NCBI GenBank assembly: GCA_030444405.1
Contig: JARFPM010000009.1
Span: 1 to 62,121, forward strand
From: Nitrospira sp.
Lineage (GTDB): Bacteria > Nitrospirota > Nitrospiria > Nitrospirales > Nitrospiraceae
Length of the DNA: 62,121 nt
Direction: 5' to 3'
The notes below the pieces were generated by a model. The model was not told the DNA's origin and did no database searches. It was given only the letters and a program-made list of their open reading frames with translations. The translations under genes were made by a program, and so were the position numbers. This document shows positions 9,224 through 16,968 of this stretch, in pieces. Position 1 is the first letter of the stretch. The number at the start of each line of letters is the position of its first letter.

Positions 9224-11362
9224 TTATACTCGTTCCCCGTATTTTCGGTAGTGTTGCTTCTTGGCGTCGGCGATCCAATTCTGCCGTTTAATGCGATCAG
9301 GATCGGTCTCGAGTTTCTTGGCGATCTTCTCGATATCTTCAGGTTTCCAGCGAGCGATTTGGATAAACGTGCGGGTGCCCATCTTATGGAGAGTGTCGGC
9401 AAAGACCGGTCCGATCCCGCAGATCTTTTTGAGATCGTCCTCTTGAACGTTCTTGTCGGCTTTGGGCTGTCTGACTTGAACATTCGACCCAGCTCCGTTC
9501 TGGCCGGGCTGCTGAGGCGGTGCGGTTGCCGAAACGGGCGTCGCGCGAAGTGACGCCCGCAGTTCTTTGAGTCGCTTTTGCAGCCGATCGATTTGCTCAT
9601 CCTTCCCGGGAATACCTTGGACCGCATTCTGTAAAGCTTGACGTTCCGCGTGCAAGTCATGCAGCTCACGCTGGAGGTTTGCAATCTGTTCATCGCGCTT
9701 TTGCAGGCGTTGCTCGTCAAGCTCGTGTTGCGCGCGGAGTTGCTCCTGTGCCGCCCATTGTTCTTGTAGTTTCGCCGTCTCGGCTTCCAGCTCTTGCACG
9801 GTGCGTGCGTGAGTACTTTCCCATTCTTTGATCGTGGCATCCTTCTCGCGAAGGAGGTGGGTGACCGGTGCAAGCTCTTCGATTCGCCCGTCGCGCTCGG
9901 CGATGGTCTGTTCGAGCTGCTGGATCATGCCGCGATGGGCGGCTTCGCGATCACTCAGCTCAATCTCCAGCTGATGGACGCGGCCTTGCAGAGATTCCAG
10001 CTTCTTCACCTGGGCGCGGAGCCGATCCCGGTCGGCCAGGCCCTCATTGAGTTGCGCGATATGGTCGCGCAGGACCCGGATTTCTTCTTTCAGCACCTCA
10101 CGGGCCTGCTCAGCGGTGTGACAGGCCTGTTGGGCGGTGCGGAGTTCGTCGGTTTGGGTGGCTGTAACGGCATCGAACTCACCGATCCGTTGATCGCGGT
10201 CGGCGATGGTCTGTTCGAGCTGCTGGATCATGCCGCGATGGGCGGCTTCGCGATCACTCAGCTCAATCTCCAGCTGATGGACGCGATCTTGCGCCGATTC
10301 CAGTATTTCCATGCGGGCGCGGAGGTGGTCGCGGTCGGCGAGATCCTTGTTCAGTTGCGCGATATGCTCACGCAGGACCCGGATTTCTTCTTTCAGGACT
10401 TCACAGGACTGTTGGGCTCCGTGGAGTTCGTTTGCCTGGGCGGCCGCGACTATATCGAACTCACCGATACGCCGGTCTCGGTCGGCGAGGGCCTGTTCAA
10501 GCTGCTGAATTGAGCCGCGATGAGCGGTCTCCCGATCACTCAGCTCGACGTGTAGCTGATTAACGCGGACTTGCACGGACTCCAGCTGTTTCGCCTGGGC
10601 ACGCAGGTGGTCCCGGTCTGCGAGGTTTTCGTTGAGTTGGGCAATGTGGTCACGCAGGATCCGGATTTCCTCTTTCAGGACCTCACGGGCTTGCTCGGCA
10701 GTGTGAGAGGCCTGTTGGGCGGTGCGGAGTTCGTCGGTTTGGGTGGCCGCGACGGCATCAAATTCACGGATCCGTTGGTCACGTTCGGCAAGGGTCTGTT
10801 CGAACTGCTGAATCCTGCGGCGATGGGCGGCTTCGCGATCACTCAGCTCGACTTCCAGTTGATGCACGCGATCTTGTGCCGACTCCAGTCTCTCCATGCG
10901 GGATCGGACTTGATCCCGGTCGGCCAGGCCCTCATTAAGTTGGGCAATATGGTCCCGCAGGACCCGGATTTCCTCATTCAGGACCTCGCGGGTCTGCTGG
11001 GTCCCGCGAAGTTCATCCCCTTGGGCAGTGATGATCGAATTGAGCTCGCTGACTTGTTGACGTGCCGCGGCTCCTTCCGCTTCCAGGTTCGCCACTCGAT
11101 TCGACCGGACAGACAATTCTGCTTCGAGCGCCCTCAGCTGCTCGCCGCGGATGGTCAGTTCTCGTTGGGCTGAGGAGAACTGCGTTTCGGACGACATGAT
11201 CTTCTGTTCGAGAATCTGCATCGCTGCAGTCTTCACTTTCAAATCATGCGACGTGGTCTCCAGCGCCCGTTCCTTGGCCCGCAGCAGATTGACAAGCTCT
11301 TGATATTGTTGCTCAAGAGAATCCTTAGAGGGAGGCTGCAACCACCTGCTCATCTTGCTCAT
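9224..11362 (-). CDS. Coiled-coil repeat protein with helix-hairpin-helix domain, no membrane anchor (copy B)
   Basis: This 712-residue paralogue is closely similar to the 643-residue protein at 6102-8033 along its length. It keeps the LEQKIMSSET block near the start, the 101-residue repeats and the C-terminal DDLKKICGIGPVFADTL helix-hairpin-helix. It has three full repeat units and one partial unit (about residues 104-496), one of them shortened by seven residues. The first 25 residues of copy A, which form the transmembrane helix, are absent; the similarity begins at RWLQPPSK. Thus copy B is probably soluble, or is translated from an altered start after the deletion that also destroyed the adjacent OmpA gene. 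The reading frame is fully open, so it may still be expressed, but its upstream partner is broken. Confidence 0.75.
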   Translation of the reverse strand: MSKMSRWLQPPSKDSLEQQYQELVNLLRAKERALETTSHDLKVKTAAMQILEQKIMSSETQFSSAQRELTIRGEQLRALEAELSVRSNRVANLEAEGAAARQQVSELNSIITAQGDELRGTQQTREVLNEEIRVLRDHIAQLNEGLADRDQVRSRMERLESAQDRVHQLEVELSDREAAHRRRIQQFEQTLAERDQRIREFDAVAATQTDELRTAQQASHTAEQAREVLKEEIRILRDHIAQLNENLADRDHLRAQAKQLESVQVRVNQLHVELSDRETAHRGSIQQLEQALADRDRRIGEFDIVAAAQANELHGAQQSCEVLKEEIRVLREHIAQLNKDLADRDHLRARMEILESAQDRVHQLEIELSDREAAHRGMIQQLEQTIADRDQRIGEFDAVTATQTDELRTAQQACHTAEQAREVLKEEIRVLRDHIAQLNEGLADRDRLRAQVKKLESLQGRVHQLEIELSDREAAHRGMIQQLEQTIAERDGRIEELAPVTHLLREKDATIKEWESTHARTVQELEAETAKLQEQWAAQEQLRAQHELDEQRLQKRDEQIANLQRELHDLHAERQALQNAVQGIPGKDEQIDRLQKRLKELRASLRATPVSATAPPQQPGQNGAGSNVQVRQPKADKNVQEDDLKKICGIGPVFADTLHKMGTRTFIQIARWKPEDIEKIAKKLETDPDRIKRQNWIADAKKQHYRKYGERV
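9875..11050 (-). repeat. 303-base tandem repeats inside coiled-coil gene B
   Basis: Four units are recognisable with spacings of 101, 94 and 101 codons. The second unit lacks seven codons corresponding to HTAEQAR. The block LSDREAAHRG or a close variant occurs once per unit. The copy number differs from gene A (four against three), which fits slippage or recombination between units. Confidence 0.85.
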
Positions 11363-11369
11363 AGTTTCA

Positions 11370-11576
11370 ACAATCCTTGCATCAGCAATTCGATACGATG
11401 ATTTTGTTGAAGGCTTGGTTGATGTTTCTCCTGCGAAGGGAACATGTCGAACCAGAGCCGGTCACGGTCAACGGAGTCTTGAGTTCCTGGTGGAGGGAAA
11501 GATGATGTGGGATACACACCACGACGGGGGGCATCAACGCTACCATACTGCCCGTGATAATACCCGCACGCCTCAT
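11370..11576 (-). pseudogene. Remnant of a second BON/OmpA gene with large internal deletion
   Basis: The 5' end reads MRRAGIITGSMVALMP and VVCIPHHLSLH, matching the signal-anchor region of the intact protein at 8048-8911 (VVCIPRHLSL). After about 35 codons the sequence jumps to a region resembling the last 30 codons of that gene: compare the nucleotides at 11386-11450 with those at 8055-8115. The body of about 650 bases is missing and the join is out of frame. The product could be at most a short secreted peptide, so this is called a pseudogene. Its deletion also removed the anchor of the adjacent coiled-coil protein. Confidence 0.75.
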
Positions 11577-11928
11577 GAGCTCAGTCCGCTGTAGATTTGT
11601 GACGACTGGGGTGCGAGGTGTGACCGTACCACATTTGATGAGGTATGTACTAGGGTGAAATTTGGCCGGTCAAGCAGATCAAGCAGGAGAGGGCACAAAG
11701 TCTGTTTGTCGTTCGGCCAAGGGGATCAGCAGAGATGTGGATCACGAAGGGATCCACACTGGATATGTTGCCATGGTCCGTCATGGTGCCGGCCCTGGAG
11801 CCGTTATCTCTGCACATCTCGTTAATGATGGAGCATGCAACAAACTGGGGGATTCACCGGCCTCATCACAAAGGCAAATAGGGTATGCTTCTTTCATTGT
11901 CTTGTCCTCTGCCATCTTCTTACGCGAA
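11577..11928. other. Duplicated spacer and third dnaE scar
   Basis: Bases 11590-11765 match the spacer at 8926-9110, including ACGACTGGGGTGCGA and GTATGTACTAGGGTG. At 11766-11785 the stretch GTTGCCATGGTCCGTCAT closely matches dnaE at 5849-5868. This is where a third unit would begin; nothing further of the unit follows. A weak open frame runs on the plus strand through this region but has no independent support. No other feature is seen. Confidence 0.6.
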
Positions 11929-12130
11929 GATGAGCTGAATAAACTTCCCATGCGGTGGTGGGCGATCATGATCCGTGGGTTCCTCGGTATTCTCCTCGGC
12001 ATCGCCCCGTTTTTCATGCCGGTTGCCACCTTGCTCGCGTTCCTATCTGTTCGGGGCCTATGCCTTCTTTGATGGAGCCTTCAACCTCGTGGCCGCCTGG
12101 CGGCAAACGAGTCGGCAGAGCTGTCGGGCA
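11929..12130 (+). pseudogene. Frameshifted and truncated HdeD-like (DUF308) membrane protein
   Basis: One frame encodes LPMRWWAIMIRGFLGILLG and AFFMP-like hydrophobic sequence up to about 12050. The next frame continues with LFGAYAFFDGAFNLVAAWR. Joined, these form the first two helices and linker typical of HdeD/DUF308 membrane proteins (RWW...FG.YA..DG.F.L.AA.R). A single-base frameshift near 12045 separates them and the remaining four helices are absent. HdeD-type proteins are associated with acid stress in enterobacteria; here the gene is broken and probably inactive. Confidence 0.7.
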
Positions 12131-12222
12131 TCGTTGGAATCGGTGCTTCCCTGCTATAGATCCGCTACCCTCCTTTGGACTTTCTTACTGGAATTGCGCC
12201 CCCATTCGGTGTAAGCGAAGAC

Positions 12223-12687
12223 ATGGGGAAAAGGCTGAGCGCCGGGATCCTGCTCTATCGTATACGGAGACACGCTATCCAAGTACTGCTGGTTCATCCC
12301 GGCGGCCCTTTCTGGGCGAAGAAGGATGATGGAGTCTGGTCGATTCCCAAGGGGGAGTGTGACGAAGGTGCTGATCCGCTGGAGGCTGCGAAGCGGGAAT
12401 TTCACGAAGAAACGGGCTTTGAAGTTCCTGGTGAGCCTGTCCCTTTCAGGCCTGTGCACCAGCCGAGTGGAAAAGTCATTTCCGTCTGGGCAGTGGACGG
12501 CGATATCGACGCGACGGCGATCCGCAGCACCAGTTTCCGGATGGAGTGGCCACCGAAGTCGGGAAAGCTTCAAGAATTTCCAGAGGTCGACCGCGCCGAA
12601 TGGTTCGACCTCTCCACCGCGTATCGAAAGATCCTTCCGGGTCAACGTCCGTTTCTTGCCCAACTTGAACAAATAGTTCAACAATGA
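12223..12687 (+). CDS. Nudix hydrolase
   Basis: A Nudix protein of 154 residues. The Nudix box lies at about residues 45-67 with the metal-binding REFHEETGF core; the box position usually occupied by an earlier Glu is Ala here, which is tolerated because the catalytic Glu residues are in the REFHEE part. Nudix enzymes hydrolyse nucleoside diphosphates linked to another group; this subtype, starting SAGILLYR and containing a KGE-type substrate stretch, is common and usually of unknown substrate. The start at 12223 is chosen because the family begins close to SAGILLYR. An upstream start at 12175 exists but would overlap the HdeD remnant. The following SDR gene starts 40 bases downstream in the same direction. 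Confidence 0.85.
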   Translation: MGKRLSAGILLYRIRRHAIQVLLVHPGGPFWAKKDDGVWSIPKGECDEGADPLEAAKREFHEETGFEVPGEPVPFRPVHQPSGKVISVWAVDGDIDATAIRSTSFRMEWPPKSGKLQEFPEVDRAEWFDLSTAYRKILPGQRPFLAQLEQIVQQ

Positions 12688-12727
12688 ATGGGCTGAGTGA
12701 GAAAGAGAAAGAGAACGACATAACGGC

Positions 12728-13456
12728 ATGATGAACACACCACGACTGAAGGACAAAGTGGCGATTGTCACGGGCAGCAGCAGCGGAATCGGTAAGGCCA
12801 TTGCCCTTCGGTTCGGTCAGGAAGGCGCAAAGGTGGTCGTTGCTGCGAGGCGGTTGCTATTGTGTGAACAGACTGTTTCACAAATCAGGGAGCAGGGTGG
12901 GGAAGCCTGCGCGATCCAGACCGATGTCGCCGACGAGCGGCAGGTCGAACGATTGATGGCTGACACGGTGGCCCGCTATGGCCGGATCGATATCCTGATC
13001 AACAATGCCGGTATCGGCGGAGGGGGTCGCGTGGCTGAGACGAGTACGCAGGCATTCGATCAGGTGATGAACGTCAATTTGCGCGGCACATTCTTCTGCT
13101 GTCGAGCAGGATTCCGACAGATGAAACAACAGGGTGGTGGAGTGATCATCAACATGTCGAGCGTGGCAGGACTACAGGCTTGGGCTAATACTGGAATCTA
13201 TAGTGCTTCAAAACACAGCATCATGGCACTCACCAAATCATTGGCCGACGAAGGTCGGTCTTACCACATTAAAGTCAGTGCCATCTGTCCTGGAGCGGTG
13301 GCGGACGAATTGGTGGACGCCTCCACGGCGGACATTGAGCGTAGTGAAAAGATCGACCCGTTCGATGTGGCGGAAGCGGCTGTGTACCTCTCGACACTCG
13401 GGAAATACGCCGTGGTACACCAGATCGTCATTGATCGGTTGGGTGCTGAGTGGTGA
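12728..13456 (+). CDS. Short-chain dehydrogenase/reductase
   Basis: A classical SDR of 242 residues using NAD(P). The dinucleotide-binding TGSSSGIG motif is at residues 15-22, the structural NNAG at about 91-94, and the catalytic Ser with the YSASK motif at about 145-163. Basic residues after the second strand (AARR) suggest NADP preference. The substrate cannot be predicted. It is immediately downstream of the Nudix gene and may share its transcript. Confidence 0.9.
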   Translation: MMNTPRLKDKVAIVTGSSSGIGKAIALRFGQEGAKVVVAARRLLLCEQTVSQIREQGGEACAIQTDVADERQVERLMADTVARYGRIDILINNAGIGGGGRVAETSTQAFDQVMNVNLRGTFFCCRAGFRQMKQQGGGVIINMSSVAGLQAWANTGIYSASKHSIMALTKSLADEGRSYHIKVSAICPGAVADELVDASTADIERSEKIDPFDVAEAAVYLSTLGKYAVVHQIVIDRLGAEW

Positions 13457-13481
13457 CAATCCGATAGTCGATCTCCCCTCG

Positions 13482-13876
13482 TTATCCCCCAGTCCGTGCT
13501 TCGTTAAGCAGCTTTCCGACAATCCGTTCCAGTTGCCGGCGATGAACCCAGTGGTGAATGGCTGCCAGACAATGCCAGTCATGAGCCGTCATGGGTCCGA
13601 ACCGGGATGCGGATGGCGCGCGTGGTGGCCGAGCTGACCGAGGCGAGTCACGGTTGATTCATAGCCGTCCACGGCTTTGAGAAACCGGTCGATCGTGTCG
13701 GGACCGCTCTGAGGACTTGGCATTCACATCCTGAATGCGAACCTCTTGTCCAAAGAGACGATTGTCGGTCAAGGTTTCAATAATCTGAGCCATGCCTTCA
13801 TCGACGATCCGAAGATGATCGAGCACCATGAACACCGGCCAATGCCATAATCTTCCTCGCTTCGAATTTGAACCAT
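13482..13876 (-). pseudogene. Frameshifted DinB-like protein
   Basis: A strong GGAGG ribosome-binding site and ATG (13876) open a frame MVQIRSEEDYG that is quickly lost. The family-like sequence continues in other frames: WHWPVFMVLDHLRIVDEGMAQII, then TIDRFLKAVDGYESTVTRL, then TAHDWHCLAAIHHWVHRRQLERI before a stop at 13482. The last block, with its H...H spacing, resembles the C-terminal metal site of DinB-like proteins. At least two frameshifts separate the parts. The gene is divergent from the HxlR regulator, so it may have been its target. Confidence 0.65.
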
Positions 13877-13967
13877 CTCGACCTCCTTCCAGTAAAGCGA
13901 TTCCAAATCAGTAACTATTTAAACTATAGTAAATTGCAAATACATAGTCAATGTGGTATGGTATGGG
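13877..13967. promoter_or_regulatory. AT-rich divergent promoter region between DinB remnant and HxlR gene
   Basis: The 91-base gap is unusually AT-rich and holds the repeated ACTAT words and the palindrome ACTATAGT near 13922-13930. HxlR regulators commonly bind their own divergent promoters, so this is a plausible operator. No exact promoter hexamers are claimed. Confidence 0.4.
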
Positions 13968-14285
13968 ATGGCCAAGTCCTATCAACAACGGAGCTGCCCC
14001 GTTGCACGGGCGTTGGACGTGATCGGCGAACGGTGGTCGATCCTGATACTGCGAGATCTGTTCCTTAAAGGACCGCGACGGTTTCAGGATTTTCAGGAAT
14101 CGTTAGCCGGTGTGGCGCCGAATACCTTGTCCGCGCGCTTGAAGACCTTGGAAGGGCAGGGCGTGATTGCCCGTCTTCTCTACAACGAGCACCCGCCAAG
14201 ATTAGAGTATCACCTCACTAAGAAAGGAAAAAGTTTAAGTCCTGTCCTCAAGGCCTTGAAACATTGGGGGAATCGCTACGGCTAA
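13968..14285 (+). CDS. HxlR-family winged-helix transcriptional regulator
   Basis: This 105-residue protein has the HxlR pattern: an N-terminal Cys (CPVARALDVIGERW), a winged helix with LILRDLFLKGPRRFQDF, and recognition helix PNTLSARLKTLEGQG, followed by wing residues EYHLTKKGKSL. Such proteins are small dimeric repressors or activators, often sensing reactive compounds through the N-terminal Cys. The start at 13968 (MAKSYQQRSCP) is chosen over the upstream ATG at 13953 because it matches the family's normal length. It is divergent from a frameshifted DinB-like gene, its probable former target. Confidence 0.88.
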   Translation: MAKSYQQRSCPVARALDVIGERWSILILRDLFLKGPRRFQDFQESLAGVAPNTLSARLKTLEGQGVIARLLYNEHPPRLEYHLTKKGKSLSPVLKALKHWGNRYG

Positions 14286-14401
14286 GATATTTTTTGTTTG
14301 GATGGAAATGTTCTCGCCCAGTGGAGGTATGTATGCGCCCACCCTCATGCGGTGAGCCCGTAGAGACTGTGCCCCTCCGAGTCGCCACTCGGGCAGTGGC
14401 A

Positions 14402-14887
14402 CTAGATCGATGTTTTTTGGTGATCATCCCTGCGCCTGCGGAGATTCGAGCCGATACGAGTGCGTTCGTTCTCATACCCAACTGCGGTGTAGTACAACGA
14501 GCGATCGAAGAACTGACCGAGGATGTACATCAGCTCTAGCTCCCCACGCAGTTCCATCGGGCTATCTGAGAACCCTTCGCGTTGAACAAAGGCGACCATG
14601 TGCTCCCTGGTGGCAGTAATGGCCCAGAGGAAGTGGCTATAGGCGACGCCCTGCGCAGCTCGGCGCGCGCCCAACTCCGTATAGCGCTGTTCGATTTCAC
14701 TCTCACTCATGTGCAACAGCCAGTTACTCAGGTTTTGGTAGATCTCACGGGTGCGAGCTCGGAGTTCGTCCGCAGGGACTTTCCGGAGATCGCTGCAGCG
14801 AGGAGAATTCCAGACCTTCTCACTCAGGTCGCGAGCAAGTTGTTCGGAGTTTTTCTCGATGAGCTTCACCAATCGGTTAGCTGGCAT
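14402..14887 (-). CDS. RsbRD-N-like sensory helical domain protein
   Basis: A stand-alone 161-residue helical protein resembling the N-terminal domain of RsbR-type proteins (RsbRD_N). It shows the family's long helices, including LIEKNSEQLARDLSEKV near the start and a YSHFLWAITATREHMVAFV region at about 80-100. This domain is normally fused to STAS or kinase domains and senses stress; here no output domain is present. It is likely cytoplasmic. The assignment is by pattern only. It converges on the HxlR gene. Confidence 0.6.
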   Translation of the reverse strand: MPANRLVKLIEKNSEQLARDLSEKVWNSPRCSDLRKVPADELRARTREIYQNLSNWLLHMSESEIEQRYTELGARRAAQGVAYSHFLWAITATREHMVAFVQREGFSDSPMELRGELELMYILGQFFDRSLYYTAVGYENERTRIGSNLRRRRDDHQKTSI

Positions 14888-15130
14888 AACGTACCTCTAG
14901 ATTGAGTGGTTCAGTTATAGAAGTGCATGGCATTTTATTGAGGGAGAAACATTACTCGAATGGTGGCACCAACGTCAATGACGCATTCGTCGGGATGGAA
15001 CTGACTCCACCAACTCACAGCAATGGACCGAAACAGGCGGTGCGAGCGAACATGCTGGATCTGACCATCTCCGCTACCCCCTCCAGATCAAGCCGGCTTC
15101 TCGGGATGAGACAGTCGGTTACCTATTGCC

Positions 15131-15159
15131 TTGAACTTATACAACCCATTTGTTATTCT
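15131..15159 (+). promoter_or_regulatory. Probable sigma-70 promoter of purH
   Basis: TTGAAC at 15131-15136 and TATTCT at 15154-15159 are separated by 17 bases, and the purH start lies 65 bases downstream. The remaining part of the 14888-15130 gap holds no recognisable gene or element. Confidence 0.5.
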
Positions 15160-15223
15160 TCGCGCGCCTTTCGTAGTCGGTGGATCTCTTCTATATCTAC
15201 ACACGATTCTAAGGAGTACTTAC

Positions 15224-16777
15224 ATGGCCGGCATCAAGCGGGCGCTGATCAGTGTTTCAGATAAGACCGGAGTCGTCGAGATGGCGAAGGGGCTGGAGGC
15301 CCTTGGCGCGGAAATTTTGTCCACGGGAGGCACAGCCAAAGCATTGCGCGATGCCGGGGTGAAAGTCACCGATGTTGCGGCCTATACGGGATCACCGGAG
15401 ATTCTCGATGGTCGGGTGAAAACGTTGCACCCCAAGATTCATGGCGGCTTGCTGGGACGCCGGTCGCTTCCGGCGCATATCGAACAGATGAATCAACATG
15501 GGATCGGTCCGATCGATGTGGTGGTGGTCAATCTCTACCCCTTTGAAGCCACGATTGCCAAACCAGATTGTCGGTTCGAGGATGCCATTGAAAATATCGA
15601 TATCGGTGGTCCGTCCATGTTGCGGTCGGCAGCCAAGAATCATGAAGATGTGCTGGTCATCGTCGATCCAGCCGATTATTCGCGTGTGCTGGAGGCAGTG
15701 AACGGCAATACGGTGACCCCGGCGCTGCGCCGTGAGTTGGCCATGAAGGTGTTCCAGCATACGTCACGCTATGACGGATTGATCGCCGGCTACCTGGAGA
15801 AACACGCTCGGGCGAGGGAGATCAAGTTCCCGAAAGTATTGTCGCTTCAGTTTGAGTTGGCTGAGTCCCTCCGCTACGGAGAGAATCCTCACCAGCAGGG
15901 TGCGTTCTATCGTGAATTAGACAGCAAGGAGCCATCCGTTTCTCGCGGGAAGATCTTGCATGGCAAAGCAATGTCCTACAATAACTTCCTCGATGCGAAT
16001 TCCGCGCTCGAGTTGGTGAAGGAGTATGAGGAGACGGCTGTCGCGATCATCAAGCACAACAATCCCTGTGGTGTGGCCCTCGGTGAGACGCCGGTGGAGG
16101 CGTACGTCAAGGCGAGAGAGACGGATCCCGTGTCTGCATTCGGCGGGGTGATTGCCTTCAACCGGCCGGTGGATATGGCGGCTGCCAAGGAGATCACGTC
16201 CACGTTTGTTGAGGTCGTGATTGCTCCAGGATTTGTTGAAGAGGCATTGGCCGAATTGAAGCGGAAGAAGGATCTGCGTTTATTGGATGTGGGTCCGTTG
16301 ACGAAAGTGAAGCAGGAAGGGTTCGATCTGAAGAAACTCGTCGGCGGGCTCATTGTGCAAGATCGCGATCTTGGTGTCTTGCCGGATCTTCGGACGCTTG
16401 CTGTGCCGACCATCCGCAAGCCGACGGATGAAGAATATGCCGCTTGTGCATTTGCGTGGAAAGTCTGCAAACACGTCAAGTCCAACGCGATCATCTACGC
16501 CAAGCCTGGCCAGACCGTCGGCATCGGGGCAGGACAGATGAGCCGTGTGGATTCCGTGAAGTTGGCGGCTATGAAAGCGCAACTGCCGGTCAAAGACTGT
16601 GTCATGGCTTCCGACGCGTTCTTTCCGTTCCGCGATGGCCTCGATGCCGCTGCCGAAGTCGGGATCACGGCCATCATTCAACCTGGCGGATCGATCCGAG
16701 ATGCGGAGGTCGTCAAAGCCGCCGATGAACATGGGATGGCGATGATTCTGACGGGCATGCGCCACTTCCGCCACTGA
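15224..16777 (+). CDS. purH: Bifunctional AICAR formyltransferase/IMP cyclohydrolase
   Basis: PurH performs the last two steps of IMP synthesis in the cytoplasm. The N-terminal cyclohydrolase part (MGS-like fold, about residues 1-190) has the ISVSDKTGV and STGGTAKAL phosphate-binding stretches. The C-terminal transformylase part (about 195-517) has the conserved KHNNPCG motif and the end HFRH. Length, 517 residues, is normal. The start at 15224 is supported by AAGGAG seven bases upstream; an earlier in-frame ATG at 15131 would place extra residues before the conserved N-terminus. purD follows in the same direction after a palindromic repeat. Confidence 0.97.
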   Translation: MAGIKRALISVSDKTGVVEMAKGLEALGAEILSTGGTAKALRDAGVKVTDVAAYTGSPEILDGRVKTLHPKIHGGLLGRRSLPAHIEQMNQHGIGPIDVVVVNLYPFEATIAKPDCRFEDAIENIDIGGPSMLRSAAKNHEDVLVIVDPADYSRVLEAVNGNTVTPALRRELAMKVFQHTSRYDGLIAGYLEKHARAREIKFPKVLSLQFELAESLRYGENPHQQGAFYRELDSKEPSVSRGKILHGKAMSYNNFLDANSALELVKEYEETAVAIIKHNNPCGVALGETPVEAYVKARETDPVSAFGGVIAFNRPVDMAAAKEITSTFVEVVIAPGFVEEALAELKRKKDLRLLDVGPLTKVKQEGFDLKKLVGGLIVQDRDLGVLPDLRTLAVPTIRKPTDEEYAACAFAWKVCKHVKSNAIIYAKPGQTVGIGAGQMSRVDSVKLAAMKAQLPVKDCVMASDAFFPFRDGLDAAAEVGITAIIQPGGSIRDAEVVKAADEHGMAMILTGMRHFRH

Positions 16778-16779
16778 TC

Positions 16780-16909
16780 GGCTGCTGAAAATGGCCTCTC
16801 GCTGCGTTCTCGGGCGCCCGTCCACCTCACTGTGCCAAATGCGTACGCCTCGGTGTCCGAGCTTTCTGCGGCCTTGCGACAGACCATTTCGAACAGCCCC
16901 CAGCAGCAG
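16780..16909. repeat. REP/MITE-like palindromic element between purH and purD
   Basis: The ends form an imperfect inverted repeat: GCTGCTGAAAATGG at 16781-16794 and CCATTTCGAACAGC at 16884-16897, with a further CAGCAGC at 16901. The sequence between contains the repeated style TGCGTTCTCGG and TGCGGCCTTGCGAC, resembling interspersed palindromes seen in intergenic regions. Whether it is multicopy cannot be seen here. Confidence 0.55.
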
Positions 16910-16968
16910 TCCGAAAGCGCAGATTCATTTCAAGAATCCCCAGTAGCTGTACACACAGGGCAATTCAC

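Larger units (their letters stand above)
9111..11765. repeat. Segmental tandem duplication, copy B (deleted relative to A)
   Basis: This block repeats copy A in the same orientation and order. It is about 600 bases shorter, mainly because the OmpA-type gene has lost its middle, while its coiled-coil gene has gained one more repeat unit. The spacer after the OmpA stub matches the spacer after the intact OmpA gene. Edges were set by eye. Confidence 0.75.

Noticed and set aside
9794-10513. Plus-strand open frames opposite coiled-coil gene B
   Set aside because: They are antisense shadows caused by the repeated codons of the minus-strand gene.
11662-12072. Plus-strand frame running from the duplicated spacer into the HdeD-like sequence as one 136-codon gene
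   Set aside because: Only the last third has protein-like similarity; the first part is duplicated spacer. It was called an HdeD-like pseudogene instead.
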